A stretch of 64,000 bases of DNA, taken from assembly GCF_036711975.1 (NCBI RefSeq), contig NC_091972.1:12963001-13027000 (forward strand), read 5' to 3'. The translations under genes were made by a program, and so were the position numbers. Every line of letters begins with the position of its first letter. The stretch's first letter is position 1. Under the pieces are notes generated by a model, which was not told the DNA's origin, did no database searches, and saw only the letters and a list, made by a program, of their open reading frames with translations. Of this stretch, positions 10,171 to 20,443 are shown piece after piece. The stretch comes from Onthophagus taurus. Lineage: Eukaryota; Arthropoda; Insecta; Coleoptera; Scarabaeidae.

Positions 10171-10877
10171 TTTTAATATTTTAATAATAATATTTTATTT
10201 CTCCATTTTACAAAAAAGCATAGAGTGCGTCAATTTAACAATAATTACATTGTGATATAATACAAATTGAATTCAAACATTAAATTGGAAAAACATGTCA
10301 ATGGTATATATCGGATTTTCCGTGACAATAGCTTTCAGTCTCCTCCGGAATCATGGAACTGGCAGATCCTTTAAACATGATTCTTCTCTCGTTTGTGCCC
10401 ATAGTTTAAGCTAGATTTACGCTAAGTTTTCTTTATTTATTCTCGTTTTCCTCACCATTACCGCTAATAAGAATTTTTTATTTTTATTTTAGTACCTAAG
10501 TTAGTTTATGTAAGTAGTCGTTATTAGAGTATATGCGATAAGATAATTTATAATAATTAGTATTGTAGCGTCTATGTTCGAATATATGCCTTAAATATTG
10601 TATTTTTTCTTTAATTTATTTAAATAGATTATATTTATTTATTTCTTTCATAATTTGTTTTAATAGTTGATCCCACGGTTAGGCACGGAGGCCCTAGCGT
10701 TTGCTTTACATAACTTTTATTTTATTTAATTTTTTTTTTCTTTAATAGATGCGTGCGCCAATTCACGCCATCAAATCACTAAACAAGATACACTAAAAGA
10801 CATTTCCACATTTAAAGATTGTTATTATTTCCTTCAGTAAAATGTTTATTAGTCCTACTTCATTTTGGTGCGTCTTC
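10171..10877. other. AT-rich intergenic DNA
   Basis: No gene or clear repeat is seen. The start (AATATTTTAATAATAATATTTTATT) looks like another decayed retroelement tail, but no coding part could be matched. Confidence 0.4.
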
Positions 10878-10880
10878 TAA

Positions 10881-11332
10881 GGGTGTGTTTACGTTGGAGC
10901 TGCGATAAACGATAATAGCGACGATACTACCAAAACAACGAAATTGTTGTCATAGTTTTATATGCAGGTATTTATATTGGAACGAGAGCTGCGATAAACG
11001 ATAAGAGCAACAATGAGAGCAGCGATAAGAACTGCGCAAAATGAATTGAAAATGATTTGTCAGAACAAATCTGTTGTGGTAATTTTTATCTTTTTGGTCC
11101 CACAAGGGGATCTAACAAAAATTTCACTAATTAAACAGTCGATATCCATGCTGACCACACCTGATAATAGCAAAGAAAATAGGGAATACAATTAGCGTCG
11201 CTCTTATCGTTAGTCGGCTGTCAAGCGTGTGACAATTCGTCGCTCCAATATAAACACTTGCATATAAAACTATGACAACAATTTCGTTGTTTTGCTAGTA
11301 TCGTTTATCGCAGCTCCAACGTAAACACACCC
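10881..11332. mobile_element. Harbinger-type MITE, 452 bp, TAA target duplication
   Basis: The terminal inverted repeats begin GGGTGTGTTTACGTTGGAGC at 10881, with the exact complement ending at 11332. The similarity extends about 90 bp inward (ACAACGAAATTGTTGTCATA on the left, its near complement on the right). TAA precedes (10878-10880) and follows (11333-11335) the element, the 3-bp target duplication typical of PIF/Harbinger elements. Subterminal copies of GCTGCGATAAACGATAA recur inside. There is no transposase; the 60-codon open frame inside it is not a gene. Confidence 0.85.
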
Positions 11333-11531
11333 TAAGGAGAATTTTAAATAGTAACGATTGTATCTAAGTAACACCAATGAACTTTATGTATTAATTGTTA
11401 GCTATCGACCCTTAAACATTAAACCCTTGAGCAAAGTAAAAGCATTTTATTCCTCGGATAATGAGAGAAATGAAGAAAACTTTTTCAGATGCTATTTCTT
11501 TGATGTCATTTAGATACAGTGTATATATATA

Positions 11532-12583
11532 CAGGATGATTCACATAAGAACCGACACAGAGCAGGGACATGTAGAGGACAATAAATTAAGATGATTTAA
11601 AGTAACTTACCTCTATACTAAGTTGTACACCTGAGGAGTTATAAGACTTCAAAGTTGGCTCTTAAATTTTTAAAAAGTTCAATATCTTCGTAATAAATTA
11701 AGTTAGAAAAACCAAATTTGGTATACGTTATGAGTGTACCAAGAGCATTAATTGGTAGCGAATTGAACTCAATTGAGGCATTTCAAAGTGTTGATTAAGG
11801 GTGATGGTACCTTAAATTTTGACAGATCTTTTTAACCTGTTGTCGGATTTTATACATTACTACTTCATTTCATGTGGAATTTAATTCTAAAACTTTTTTT
11901 ACTCTTACTATTTTTTTAAAAATCTTTGTCGTTTTCATAAAAAACTTAAATTACTAAAGACACTTATTTCGTAATGTTATGTAAAATAAGCGAAAATTCA
12001 GTAGTCGGCTATGAAATTGTACGTCAAACTTGACAAATAGGTTATAAAATTATTTGACAACAAGGTTTTATAACCTATTTGTCAAGTTTGACGTACAATT
12101 TCACAGCCGACTACTGAATTTTCGATGATTTTAAGTAGCATTAACGAAATACGTGTCTTTAGTTATTTGAGTTTTCTATGAAAACGACAATGTTTTTTAA
12201 AAAATAATAAGAGTAAAAAAAGTTTTAGAATTAAATTCCACATGAAATGAGGCAATAATGTGTTAAATCCACCAAAAGGTTAAAAAAATCTGTCAAAATT
12301 TAGGAGACCATCACCCTTAATCAACCCTTTGAAATGCCATAATTGGTCTCAATTTGCTACCAATTAATACCTTCAGTACACTCATAACGTATACCAAATT
12401 TGGTTTTTCTAGCTTAATGTATTATGAAGATATTCAATGATTTCAAAATTTAAGACCCAATTTTGAAGGCCTATAACTCCTCAGGGGTACAACTTAGTAT
12501 AGAGATAAATTGCGTTAAATCATCTTAATTTATTGTCCTCTACATATCCCTGCTCTGTGTCGGTTCTTATGTGAATCATTCTG
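11532..12583. mobile_element. 1.05-kb near-complete palindrome, Tc1/mariner-type foldback
   Basis: CAGGATGATTCACATAAG at 11532 pairs with CTTATGTGAATCATTCTG ending at 12583, and TA flanks both ends. The two arms of about 510 bp pair almost along their whole length; the loop near 12048-12065 is only some 15-20 bp. No coding sequence is present. The ends and the TA target point to a Tc1/mariner-mobilised non-autonomous element. Confidence 0.9.
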
Positions 12584-12585
12584 TA

Positions 12586-13151
12586 TATAGGTGACGTCCT
12601 TTGAGGTCGGGGCTAATTGATCGTCTCTTTTCTTATTATGACTCTATCTCACTTATCTACATTTATTCTCTTTTTGAGAATAAACAGTGCGTGATGCAAC
12701 CCAACATATACAGTTGCCGATTTTATACATATGGTTAGCAATCTGGAGTAGTATAATCAATGATATCAGTCATACGCTATGGTTATACGCGGTTGAATGA
12801 GTCCACAACTATCAATAGAAACGATCGTCGGGCAAAAGATGGCGCTAATTAGAAGTTATTAAACTTAAAATTTATTATCCAAATTTTATTTTTTACTTTT
12901 TTGTATTAAATCCATATAACATAATCCATTTGTAACATAAACTATCGTAACAATTAATACTTAATTAAAATTAATTAATAAATTAAATGTTTAAATTCAT
13001 TTTAATTCTATTTCATATCAACAACAATAGATGGCGACTGCTTGGTTAATAGTTCAATTTGACATTTCAATTTTTGACAGTCATCCACCTCAAAAAGAGA
13101 ATAAATTTTATACTTCATCTATATTTCATTTATTAAACCTTTTTAAACAAC
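12586..13151. promoter_or_regulatory. intergenic DNA and TXNL1 upstream region
   Basis: No gene is seen between the palindrome and TXNL1. AATTTGACATTTC near 13056 and TTTGACAGT at 13073-13081 lie 70-95 bp upstream of the TXNL1 start codon and match the TTGACA(G/T) word seen in front of the other housekeeping genes. Confidence 0.4.
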
Positions 13152-14248
13152 ATGGGTAGTGTAAGAGTTATCAACGATGAGCCCCATTTCCAATCTGAAT
13201 TGGCAAACGCTACCAATAAGTTAGTGGTAGCTGATTTTACAGCAACTTGGTTAGTTAACCTTACTTTTTTCTTTAAAAGAATTCTTAATATAATTGTACT
13301 ATGTATTCTACATTTTATAGGTGTGGTCCTTGTCAAAGTATAGCCCCAATTTTTCAACAATTAGCATCAAAATATGTTCGGGCGGTGTTTATAAAGATCG
13401 ATGTAGATAAATGCCAAGAAACTGCGATGGCTCAAGGTGTTTCTGCTATGCCTACATTTATTTTTTACCGTAACAGAGTATGTTGCACTAAAATTGAATA
13501 TTTTGATGTATCATTTAATTATTTTATTTTAGACTAAACTTGATCGTTTACAAGGTGCTGATCCAACGGCTTTAGAAAATAAAATAGTTCAATATTATGG
13601 TTCTGATGAAGGTGAAGATGCTGATTCAGTAGGAGGGCATGTAATTATTCTCAATTTAATGATTTTAATTAATATTAATATTTCAATTTTTGATTTGTAG
13701 ATGGATTTGGCTCTATTTATTTTAAAACAACAATGTGAATGTTTAAATGAATCTGATGAACATCCTCTAGCTCAGTGTTTAACAGCTGGATCTGGTTTCC
13801 TTCAATCTGATTGTGATGAGCAATTAATTATTTCAATAACTTTTAATCAAGCTGTTAAAATTCATTCAATTAAATTTAAAGGACCATCAGATAAAGGTCC
13901 TAAAAACGTTAGGATTTTTATAAATCAACCAAGAACTTTAGATTTTGATATGGTTGAAAGTTGCACCAGTGTTCAAGATTTAGAGTGAGATTTCTAATCT
14001 GTGGGATTCTTTTAAGCTGAGAATTTGATTGTTTTAGAGTAACTCCATCGGATTTGGAAGGAAATCCTGTAAACCTTCGTTATGTTAAATTCCAAAACGT
14101 TACAAACATTCAAATTTTCGTTAAAGATAATCAATCAGGAGATGAAGTGACACAAATTGATCATTTAGCGATTATTGGTACTCCAATTAATACAACTAAC
14201 ATGGGGGATTTCAAGAGAGTTGCAGGCAAAAAGGGGGAAAGTCATTAA
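13152..14248 (+). CDS. TXNL1: thioredoxin-like protein 1 (TXNL1), thioredoxin plus PITH domain
   Basis: TXNL1 is a cytosolic thiol reductase that associates with the 26S proteasome through its PITH domain. Five exons: 13152-13249, 13321-13477, 13533-13640, 13701-13984 and 14038-14248. Their phases agree and give 285 residues, close to the 289 of the human protein. The thioredoxin domain covers about residues 1-105, with the active site WCGPC at 33-37 split by intron 1 inside the Trp codon. The PITH domain follows from about residue 122, with [44 protein letters not shown] and the conserved end DFKRVAGKKGESH. All hallmark residues are present, so the gene looks functional. AATAAA-type signals follow near 14262 and 14391. 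The gene is convergent with the GT92 gene; the junction between them has been duplicated (see next entries). Confidence 0.95.
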
Positions 14249-15800
14249 AAAGGATTAATAAATAATTCTTTCTTTTATTTTAAATAATTTGAATTACAAG
14301 AACTATTTAACTTGTGAATTGAAAAATATGCATTTGAAAAATCTTTTTTAATTGTAAATAATTTAATATTATTATAAAACAGCTGATTTACAATAAAATA
14401 AATCATTTCAAAGATCTTGTTTGTTGTAATTTATTTAGTTTGGTCTCCATATATTAGTGCTTTATCAACTATGTATTTTCAGATCGAAAATTTATTTATC
14501 TCTCAAATGTTGAAGTTATATTATTTTTTTAATCAGTATTAAAAACATTCCTTTAGATCAATAAATTATTTATTAATATAGATTCAAGTATTTGAATAAA
14601 ATAATCATCTTAAATATGGTCATGTAAATACAACTGCATTAAAGTAGATCTTAAAAAATCAGTTGAATATCTTAACATAAGTACGTCCGCTTTGATCATT
14701 TACAAGGTGCTGATCCAACAGCTTTAGAAAATAAAATAGTTCAATATTATGGTTCTGATAAAGGTGAAGATGCTGATTCAGTAGGAGGGCATGTAATTAT
14801 TCTCAACTTAATGATTTTAATAAAAAATTAACATCTTAATTTTTGATTTGTAGATGGATTTGGCTCTATTTATTTTAAAACAACAATGTGAATGTTTAAA
14901 CGAATCTGATTGTGATGAGCAATTAATTATTTCAATAATGTTTAATCAAGCTGTTAAAATTCATTCAATTAAATTTAAAGGGCCATCAGATAAAGGTCCT
15001 AAAAACGTTAGGATTTTTATAAATCAACCAAGAACTTTAGATTTTGATATGGTTGAAAGTTGCACCAGTGTTCAAGATTTAGAGTGAGATTTCTAATCTG
15101 TGGGATTCTTTAAAGCTGAGAATTTGATTGTTTTAGAGTAACTCCATCGGATTTGGAAGGAAATCCTGTAAATCTTCGTTATGTTAAATTTCAAAACGTT
15201 ACAAACATTCAAATTTTCGTTAAAGATAATCAATCAGGAGATGAAGTGACACAAATTGATCATTTAGCGATTATTGGTACTCCAATTAATACAACTAACA
15301 TGGGGGATTTCAAGAGAGTTGCAGGCAAAAAGGGGGAAAGTCATTAAAAAGGATTAATAAATAATTCTTTCTTTTATTTTAAATAATTTGAATTACAAGA
15401 ACTATTTAACTTGTGAATTGAAAAATATGCATTTGAAAAATCTTTTTTAATTGTAAATAATTTAATATTATTATAAAACAGCTGATTTACAATAAAATAA
15501 ATCATTTCAAAGATCTTGTTTGTTGTAATTTATTTAGTTTGGTCTCCATATATTAGTGCTTTATTTATCAACTATTATTTATTTTCAGATCGAAAATTTA
15601 TCTCTCAAATGTTGTTGAAGTTATCATGAACTAATTATTAAAAACATTCCTTCAGATAAATACATTATTTATTAATGTAGATTGAATAATATAATCATCT
15701 TAAATATGATCATGTAAATACAACTGCATTAAAGTAGATCTTAAAAAATCAGTTGAATATCTTAACATTATGTTATCATTATAACTACGTCCGCTTTGAT
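13541..15800. repeat. tandem segmental duplication of the TXNL1/GT92 junction
   Basis: Copy 1 spans about 13541-14691 and copy 2 about 14692-15800. Each runs from inside TXNL1 exon 3 (TTGATC, then TTTACAAGGTGC) through the TXNL1 3' end, the intergenic DNA and into the last codons of the convergent GT92 gene (ACGTCCGCTTTGAT). At the end of copy 1, 14610-14695 still holds a decayed image of the GT92 C-terminal codons. Breakpoints share TTGATC/TTTGAT microhomology. The copies differ by a 54-bp loss, a gap of about 16 bp and scattered substitutions. Confidence 0.9.
14692..15347 (+). pseudogene. tandem partial copy of TXNL1 exons 3-5
   Basis: This is a duplicate of the TXNL1 3' half without promoter, exon 1, exon 2 or thioredoxin domain. 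Exon-3 homology starts just after the junction TTGATC at about 14692-14697 and ends at 14792 with an intact donor. The exon-4 copy is 14854-15083 and the exon-5 copy 15137-15347. Both keep their acceptor, open frame and the GKKGESH end. The exon-4 copy lacks 54 bp (18 codons, EHPLAQ to LQSD), so the frame is kept but the start of the PITH domain is lost. The exon-3 copy has no own splice acceptor because the breakpoint lies inside the exon. Divergence elsewhere is low, so the event is young. It could be a pseudogene or a set of alternative 3' exons for TXNL1. Confidence 0.85.
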
Positions 15801-16881
15801 TACAAATAAGATAATTATGAATAGAAGCTGTATGTTTATTAACCGATTTAACCCCATGGTTTACATGATCTTTAACATTTCTATAAACCATACGGATAGA
15901 ATTATCGTTAAAATAAGTAACTTCGGTATTTTGAAGCGCAATTGGTTTCTTTTGTCTTATATTTCGAATGCAAAAAGTTTGAATAGGTAATCGAATTCTT
16001 GGTGTTGATTGGTAATTGTTAAAGAGTTCGTTAAGTGTTATGTGCGCGGAAGGCACTAAATATTCATTTAAAGCTAAGCTTATAACATTTTTGCTGTTTG
16101 ATAAAGCTCTTAAAAGGCAATCTTGTTCTATTACGTCCCTGGTAAAGTTTTGATTAAAAACGTTAAGGTTCCAAGGAAAAAATGTTACTTTAATATTGAG
16201 TCTTGAAGAAAGATTAACGATAATTTTTTGGAGTCTATGCGAAATATTATCTGTATAAAAAATATAGGAATCTATCCCAACAAGTGTGTGGAAGCTTAAA
16301 AATTCCAAAAATTCATTTTTACTAAAATTAGCAGAAGGAAGCACACAAACTGTTGTGTTAAAGGAAATCTTTTCAGATGGCGTCTTTAATAAGATTTTTC
16401 TTATAGGATTTTTAAGTTTCCCCAAAAAAGAGACTGCATACGGATTCTTTTCTAAACCGTCAGTATAACAACTATAAAAATACAAATTTTCTGATATTTT
16501 TGAATACATAAATTTACCAATAATTGGATTCTTTTCGTTTTCTTCCCAAAGGTAACACCCTTTCATATAAGTCTTCTCTCGATTAGCTACAATAACTTCT
16601 GCATAACCTTTACTTTTATCATCATTAACATTTTTCTTCATCCAATACCCAGAATACGTATGAATTGGTCCATGAGATTGCCATAAAGGTACTGGGCCCC
16701 AATCGTGTTGGACAGCAACGTTTTCCGTTAATTCCAATTCGGAAATGTTACATGGTTGACCAAAAAAATTAAAAACTTCCAAAACATAATGTAATCGATT
16801 ATATTGATGTCTGTATATCAATAATAACGTTAAACTTAATATACAACCTATTAAAAGCAATAACTGGCAATATTTCTTCAT
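15700..16881 (-). CDS. glycosyltransferase family 92 (DUF23) type II membrane protein
   Basis: Single-exon gene of 393 residues on the minus strand. Residues 1-25 are a short basic tail and a hydrophobic anchor (CQLLLLIGCILSLTLLLIY), the type II Golgi topology of this family. A stem/N-terminal region follows, with CYTDGLEKNPY. The family core follows, with FLSFHTLVGIDSYIFYTDNIS, WNLNVF and QDCLLRALSNSKNVISLALN, then EYLVP. Family members, such as C. elegans GALT-1, transfer galactose to glycans. The acidic residues usually seen in the xDxDEF box before the last strand are replaced here (SLALNEYLVP), so activity is uncertain. The last codons overlap the tandem duplication boundary. The gene is convergent with TXNL1 and divergent from SPG21. 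A polyadenylation word AATAAA on the minus strand lies near 15672. Confidence 0.8.
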   Translation of the reverse strand: MKKYCQLLLLIGCILSLTLLLIYRHQYNRLHYVLEVFNFFGQPCNISELELTENVAVQHDWGPVPLWQSHGPIHTYSGYWMKKNVNDDKSKGYAEVIVANREKTYMKGCYLWEENEKNPIIGKFMYSKISENLYFYSCYTDGLEKNPYAVSFLGKLKNPIRKILLKTPSEKISFNTTVCVLPSANFSKNEFLEFLSFHTLVGIDSYIFYTDNISHRLQKIIVNLSSRLNIKVTFFPWNLNVFNQNFTRDVIEQDCLLRALSNSKNVISLALNEYLVPSAHITLNELFNNYQSTPRIRLPIQTFCIRNIRQKKPIALQNTEVTYFNDNSIRMVYRNVKDHVNHGVKSVNKHTASIHNYLICNQSGRSYNDNIMLRYSTDFLRSTLMQLYLHDHI

Positions 16882-17404
16882 TTTATCGGAGTTTCTTTAA
16901 ATCTTAAAATTAAATGCAGTGCTTGTTTATTTGACATTTTGACATTTTTAGGTTAAATCTATTTTTAGATTATCCTATAAATAACTACGATAGTTATTAT
17001 CTTAAGAATGAAATTTGGATTTTACGAAAAATTTGATTTGCAAAAGATTTAAATTACCTAATTTTTAAGTAACACAAATATTGAATAACAATTAGTAAAT
17101 TTTAATTTTTAGGTTATGTTTAAACGTCAAAATAACGAAAAATGAATCATTTTATTAAATAAATATTATATTACGGCATTAATCGCCTTTAATTCTATTT
17201 AACAATATTCTAATTAATACTTTAATGCTTGTTAAAAACATTTAAATTACTTAATCTTAAATTAAAATTGACAGATTAGGTTATCTCTTTCTATTTTGTA
17301 TAGTGTAATTTTATACTTTTCAGATCATCTTAAGTTACTCTTTAAAACACTACTTTTCTCTTAATAACTCTTAACAAGCGATCAATTAATTAAATATAAT
17401 CGAA
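16882..17404. promoter_or_regulatory. divergent promoter region, GT92 / SPG21
   Basis: 523 bp separate the two divergent start codons. TTGACATTTTGACATTT near 16931 lies 50 bp upstream of the GT92 start, and TTGACAG at 17268-17274 lies about 130 bp upstream of the SPG21 start. TTTAGGTTA-type words recur at about 16949, 17110 and 17275. No coding exon is seen. Confidence 0.5.
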
Positions 17405-18502
17405 ATGAGTTATATGAACGAATTATCACAATCACAAGAATATTTAAGTTTTCGAAGCAGTGTACCTTTAAAAAATATTTGCGTTGATGCCGACAATACA
17501 AAGGTAATTAACTATATTGTACTCTTTCAAATATTTATTATTAACTTTTAGGGTTGGAAAATTTATGATTGCGGCCCCAAAAACGTGAAATGTCCTTTAG
17601 TGTGCCTTCCTCCTGTCTCAGGAACTGCTGATGTATTTTTCAGACAAGCTCTTGCACTTTCAGCAAAAGGGATAAGAATTATTTCAGCTGAAGGTCCGGT
17701 TTATTGGAATGTAAAGGAATGGTGTGAGGGGTTTAAAAAACTTTTGGATTATTTAAAAATCGATAAAATTCATTTATTTGGAGCTTCGCTAGGTAAAAAG
17801 AAATTGTTACAATTTTATGATTCTTATCAATATACTTTTAGGTGGTTATCTTGCTCAAAAATTTGCGGAATACACTTCTCATTGCCCCCGAGTGGCTTCT
17901 TTAATTCTTTGTAATGCATTTACAGACACTTCAGTATTTAAAAATCACGAATCAGCTTCATTATATTGGATAATGCCAGCTTTAGTGTTAAAACGAATGG
18001 TAATGGGAAATTTTAGTGCTGAGAAAGTGGATCCTGAGATTGTTGATGCTATAGATTTTATGGTTGAAAGGGTTTTGATTTTGTTATTGATTTTATGTCT
18101 TAATTACTAATGTAATTATTATTATTTTTAGTTGGATAGTCTTCCTCAAGCTGAATTAGCAAGTAGATTAACTTTAAATTGCGTAAAAGGTTACGTTGAA
18201 GCTCATAAATTGTCAAATGTACCTGTTACGATAATCGATGTTTTTGATGAATACGCGTTATCAAGTGCCGTCCGAGAAGAATTATATAAATGTTATCCTC
18301 AAGCTAAACTTGCCCATTTAAAATCGGGTGGAAATTTTCCTTATTTAAGTCGGTGTGCTGAAGTTAACCTTCATTTACAGGTTAAAATAACTTTTTAATT
18401 TTTATATAATCAAAGTTAAAGATAATTTTTTAGATTCATTTGAGACAATTTGATGGAACACCTAATGCAGCGTCTGATAGAAATTTGGTTAGCAATAAAT
18501 GA
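17405..18502 (+). CDS. SPG21: maspardin (SPG21 homologue), alpha/beta-hydrolase fold
   Basis: Maspardin is an endosome/trans-Golgi-associated alpha/beta-hydrolase-fold protein; loss in humans causes Mast syndrome, a hereditary spastic paraplegia. Five exons: 17405-17503, 17552-17792, 17842-18071, 18132-18380 and 18434-18502. Phases agree and give 295 residues (human 308). Visible family marks are [11 protein letters not shown] at the N-terminus, [14 protein letters not shown], and [20 protein letters not shown]. The nucleophile elbow GASLGG has its Ser at about residue 112 and is split by intron 2. Further marks are [10 protein letters not shown] and the C-terminal [10 protein letters not shown]. 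Intron 3 uses the donor GTTTTG. An AATAAA signal follows near 18537. The product is complete and looks functional. Confidence 0.93.
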
Positions 18503-19215
18503 AAAACAAGATGTGAATCAAAATATTTCTGAATAGTAATAAATTGTATACTTGGCTGTTTAATCCCAAAGGATTAGTAAACGATGTTTTAATAGTTTTT
18601 AAGTTCAAACCAAGGATAATTGAATAACAATACTTTATCATTCATCATACGAAAGTTGTGCCAAATCTGGTTGTAGTAGATCAAATCTAGTCTTAAAACA
18701 GATTGTTAATAAGTCATTTAAATTTTTTTAAATTACTATTATTGTTTATTCATATTATTTTTACTATATTAATTTCTTTTTATTATCTCAAAAACATTCG
18801 AATTTTTTTATATATTGTATTTTGAATAATATCTTATGAATATATTTTAGTGATATTTAGATATAACAAATATATTTTGATATTATACCTATTAATGTTT
18901 TAATAATTCCTTATAAATAAGTACAAAAATTATAGTTATGTTTTATATTGTTTATTTTTAGTTTTTTTCTATGGTTTTAATTTAACAAATGTTTAAAACT
19001 CATTCAGGCATGATGTAACTCTATATTTGGTTCATTTGAAGGACAACCTAGAAACTTTTCTATAAATCTGATTCCGTTATTAAAGAATTCATTAAAAATA
19101 TATTTGTTACTGTTTGAAGTTACCATATCTGCAGATATAACTTTTTTTTTGAGATTTAAATAAGAAAAGCAATAACAATAAATAAATATGGTTCTTCATT
19201 TCTGGACAAATAAAA
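18503..19215. other. SPG21 3' flank, AT-rich
   Basis: Very AT-rich DNA without a gene or recognisable repeat. Confidence 0.4.
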
Positions 19216-20410
19216 TGAAGTACAGTTTGGCAAATTTATCTTGGCCAGACAATATTATGAAATACCATCCTTGGAATGTGTCAGTTCAAAGTTAGCAAAT
19301 AAAAAATGGTTTTGTGTCTTTGACTTTAAAGATGGGTTTTATCAAATTAAACTTGAGGAGGAATCTTCTCAATTTTGCACATTCAGCTCACCATTTGCAT
19401 GTTATAAATTTAATAGAGCACCATTTGGTGTTAATTCAGTCCCAGAAGTTTTTCAAAAATGTATTTCTAAATATTTTGGTGACTTGAAAGGTAAACAATG
19501 TGCTGCAGATGGTGCAGAAGAGTTGATAGTGTATTAGATAGGGCAAGAAAATATAGTATAAGATTTAATCCAGATAAATTACAATATTTTGTAAATGAAG
19601 TGAAACATTTTGGTTTTGTATTTAACAAATTAGGTATGAAACCTGATCCAGATAGAATTAGAGCAATAAAACAACTAAAACCTCCAAACAATAAAAAGGA
19701 ATTGCAACAGATTTTAAATTATCTTAGAAATTTTATATCAAATCTGTCTAAAATAAATTAAATTTAAAAAGCAGTAGGTATAGCAAAGATGATGAGTGAT
19801 GAGAAAAGCTAGAGAATCCAATAGTGATTTCGAATTATTTCTTTTGAACTATAGAAATGTAATAGTTGCAGGATTGAAATATTCGCCAGCACAATTACAT
19901 TTTGATAAAAATATTAGAACCAAAATAGTATTTAATGAGAAGGACTTGGAATTTAAAAGATATAGGGAAGAAGATATGGTGTGGTTTAAGAAGACCAAAG
20001 AAGGTTTATGGGAAAAAGCGATTATTGTTAAAGTATTGAAAACCCCTAGGTCATACTTAATTAAAATAGAAAAGAATAAATATTATAGAAGAAATGTATT
20101 TTTTATAAAAGATAGGTATAACCCACTACCTAATCCTATTCCTCTAAATAATGATTCTGATGTAGAGATAATCCCAAATGATATAGAACAAAATGAGAAT
20201 AAGGAAACATTAATAACAAGTAGAAGTAAGACAAACATAGGAGTAACCACGTAAGTAAGCAAAAAACCTGTTATATTCGTTTTGCTGTAACAAAGTTGAT
20301 TTTAAATAATAAACATTATTATATTCTTCACCTGTTTTTATATTATTTTATAAAAAACAATAATAAACATGTACTAAGTTTAGCCAAGATAGATTTGCCA
20401 AGCTATAATA
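19216..20410 (+). mobile_element. gypsy-type LTR retrotransposon fossil
   Basis: Plus-strand fragments match a gypsy-family polyprotein. One is part of the reverse transcriptase, with FCVFDFKDGFYQIKLEE and FNRAPFGVNSVPEVFQK, followed by LQYFVNEVKHFGFVFNKLGM. The other is a late part resembling the C-terminal end of an integrase (LKYSPAQLHFDKNIR, then EEDMVWFKKTKEGLWEKAII). Most of the element is missing, and the copy is broken several times over. A 26-base word is present in opposite orientations at both edges (19221-19246 and 20381-20406). Likely an old insertion between SPG21 and CCDC112. Confidence 0.8.
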
Positions 20411-20443
20411 TAAAAAGAATTGAAAATAAATATGATTTATAGT

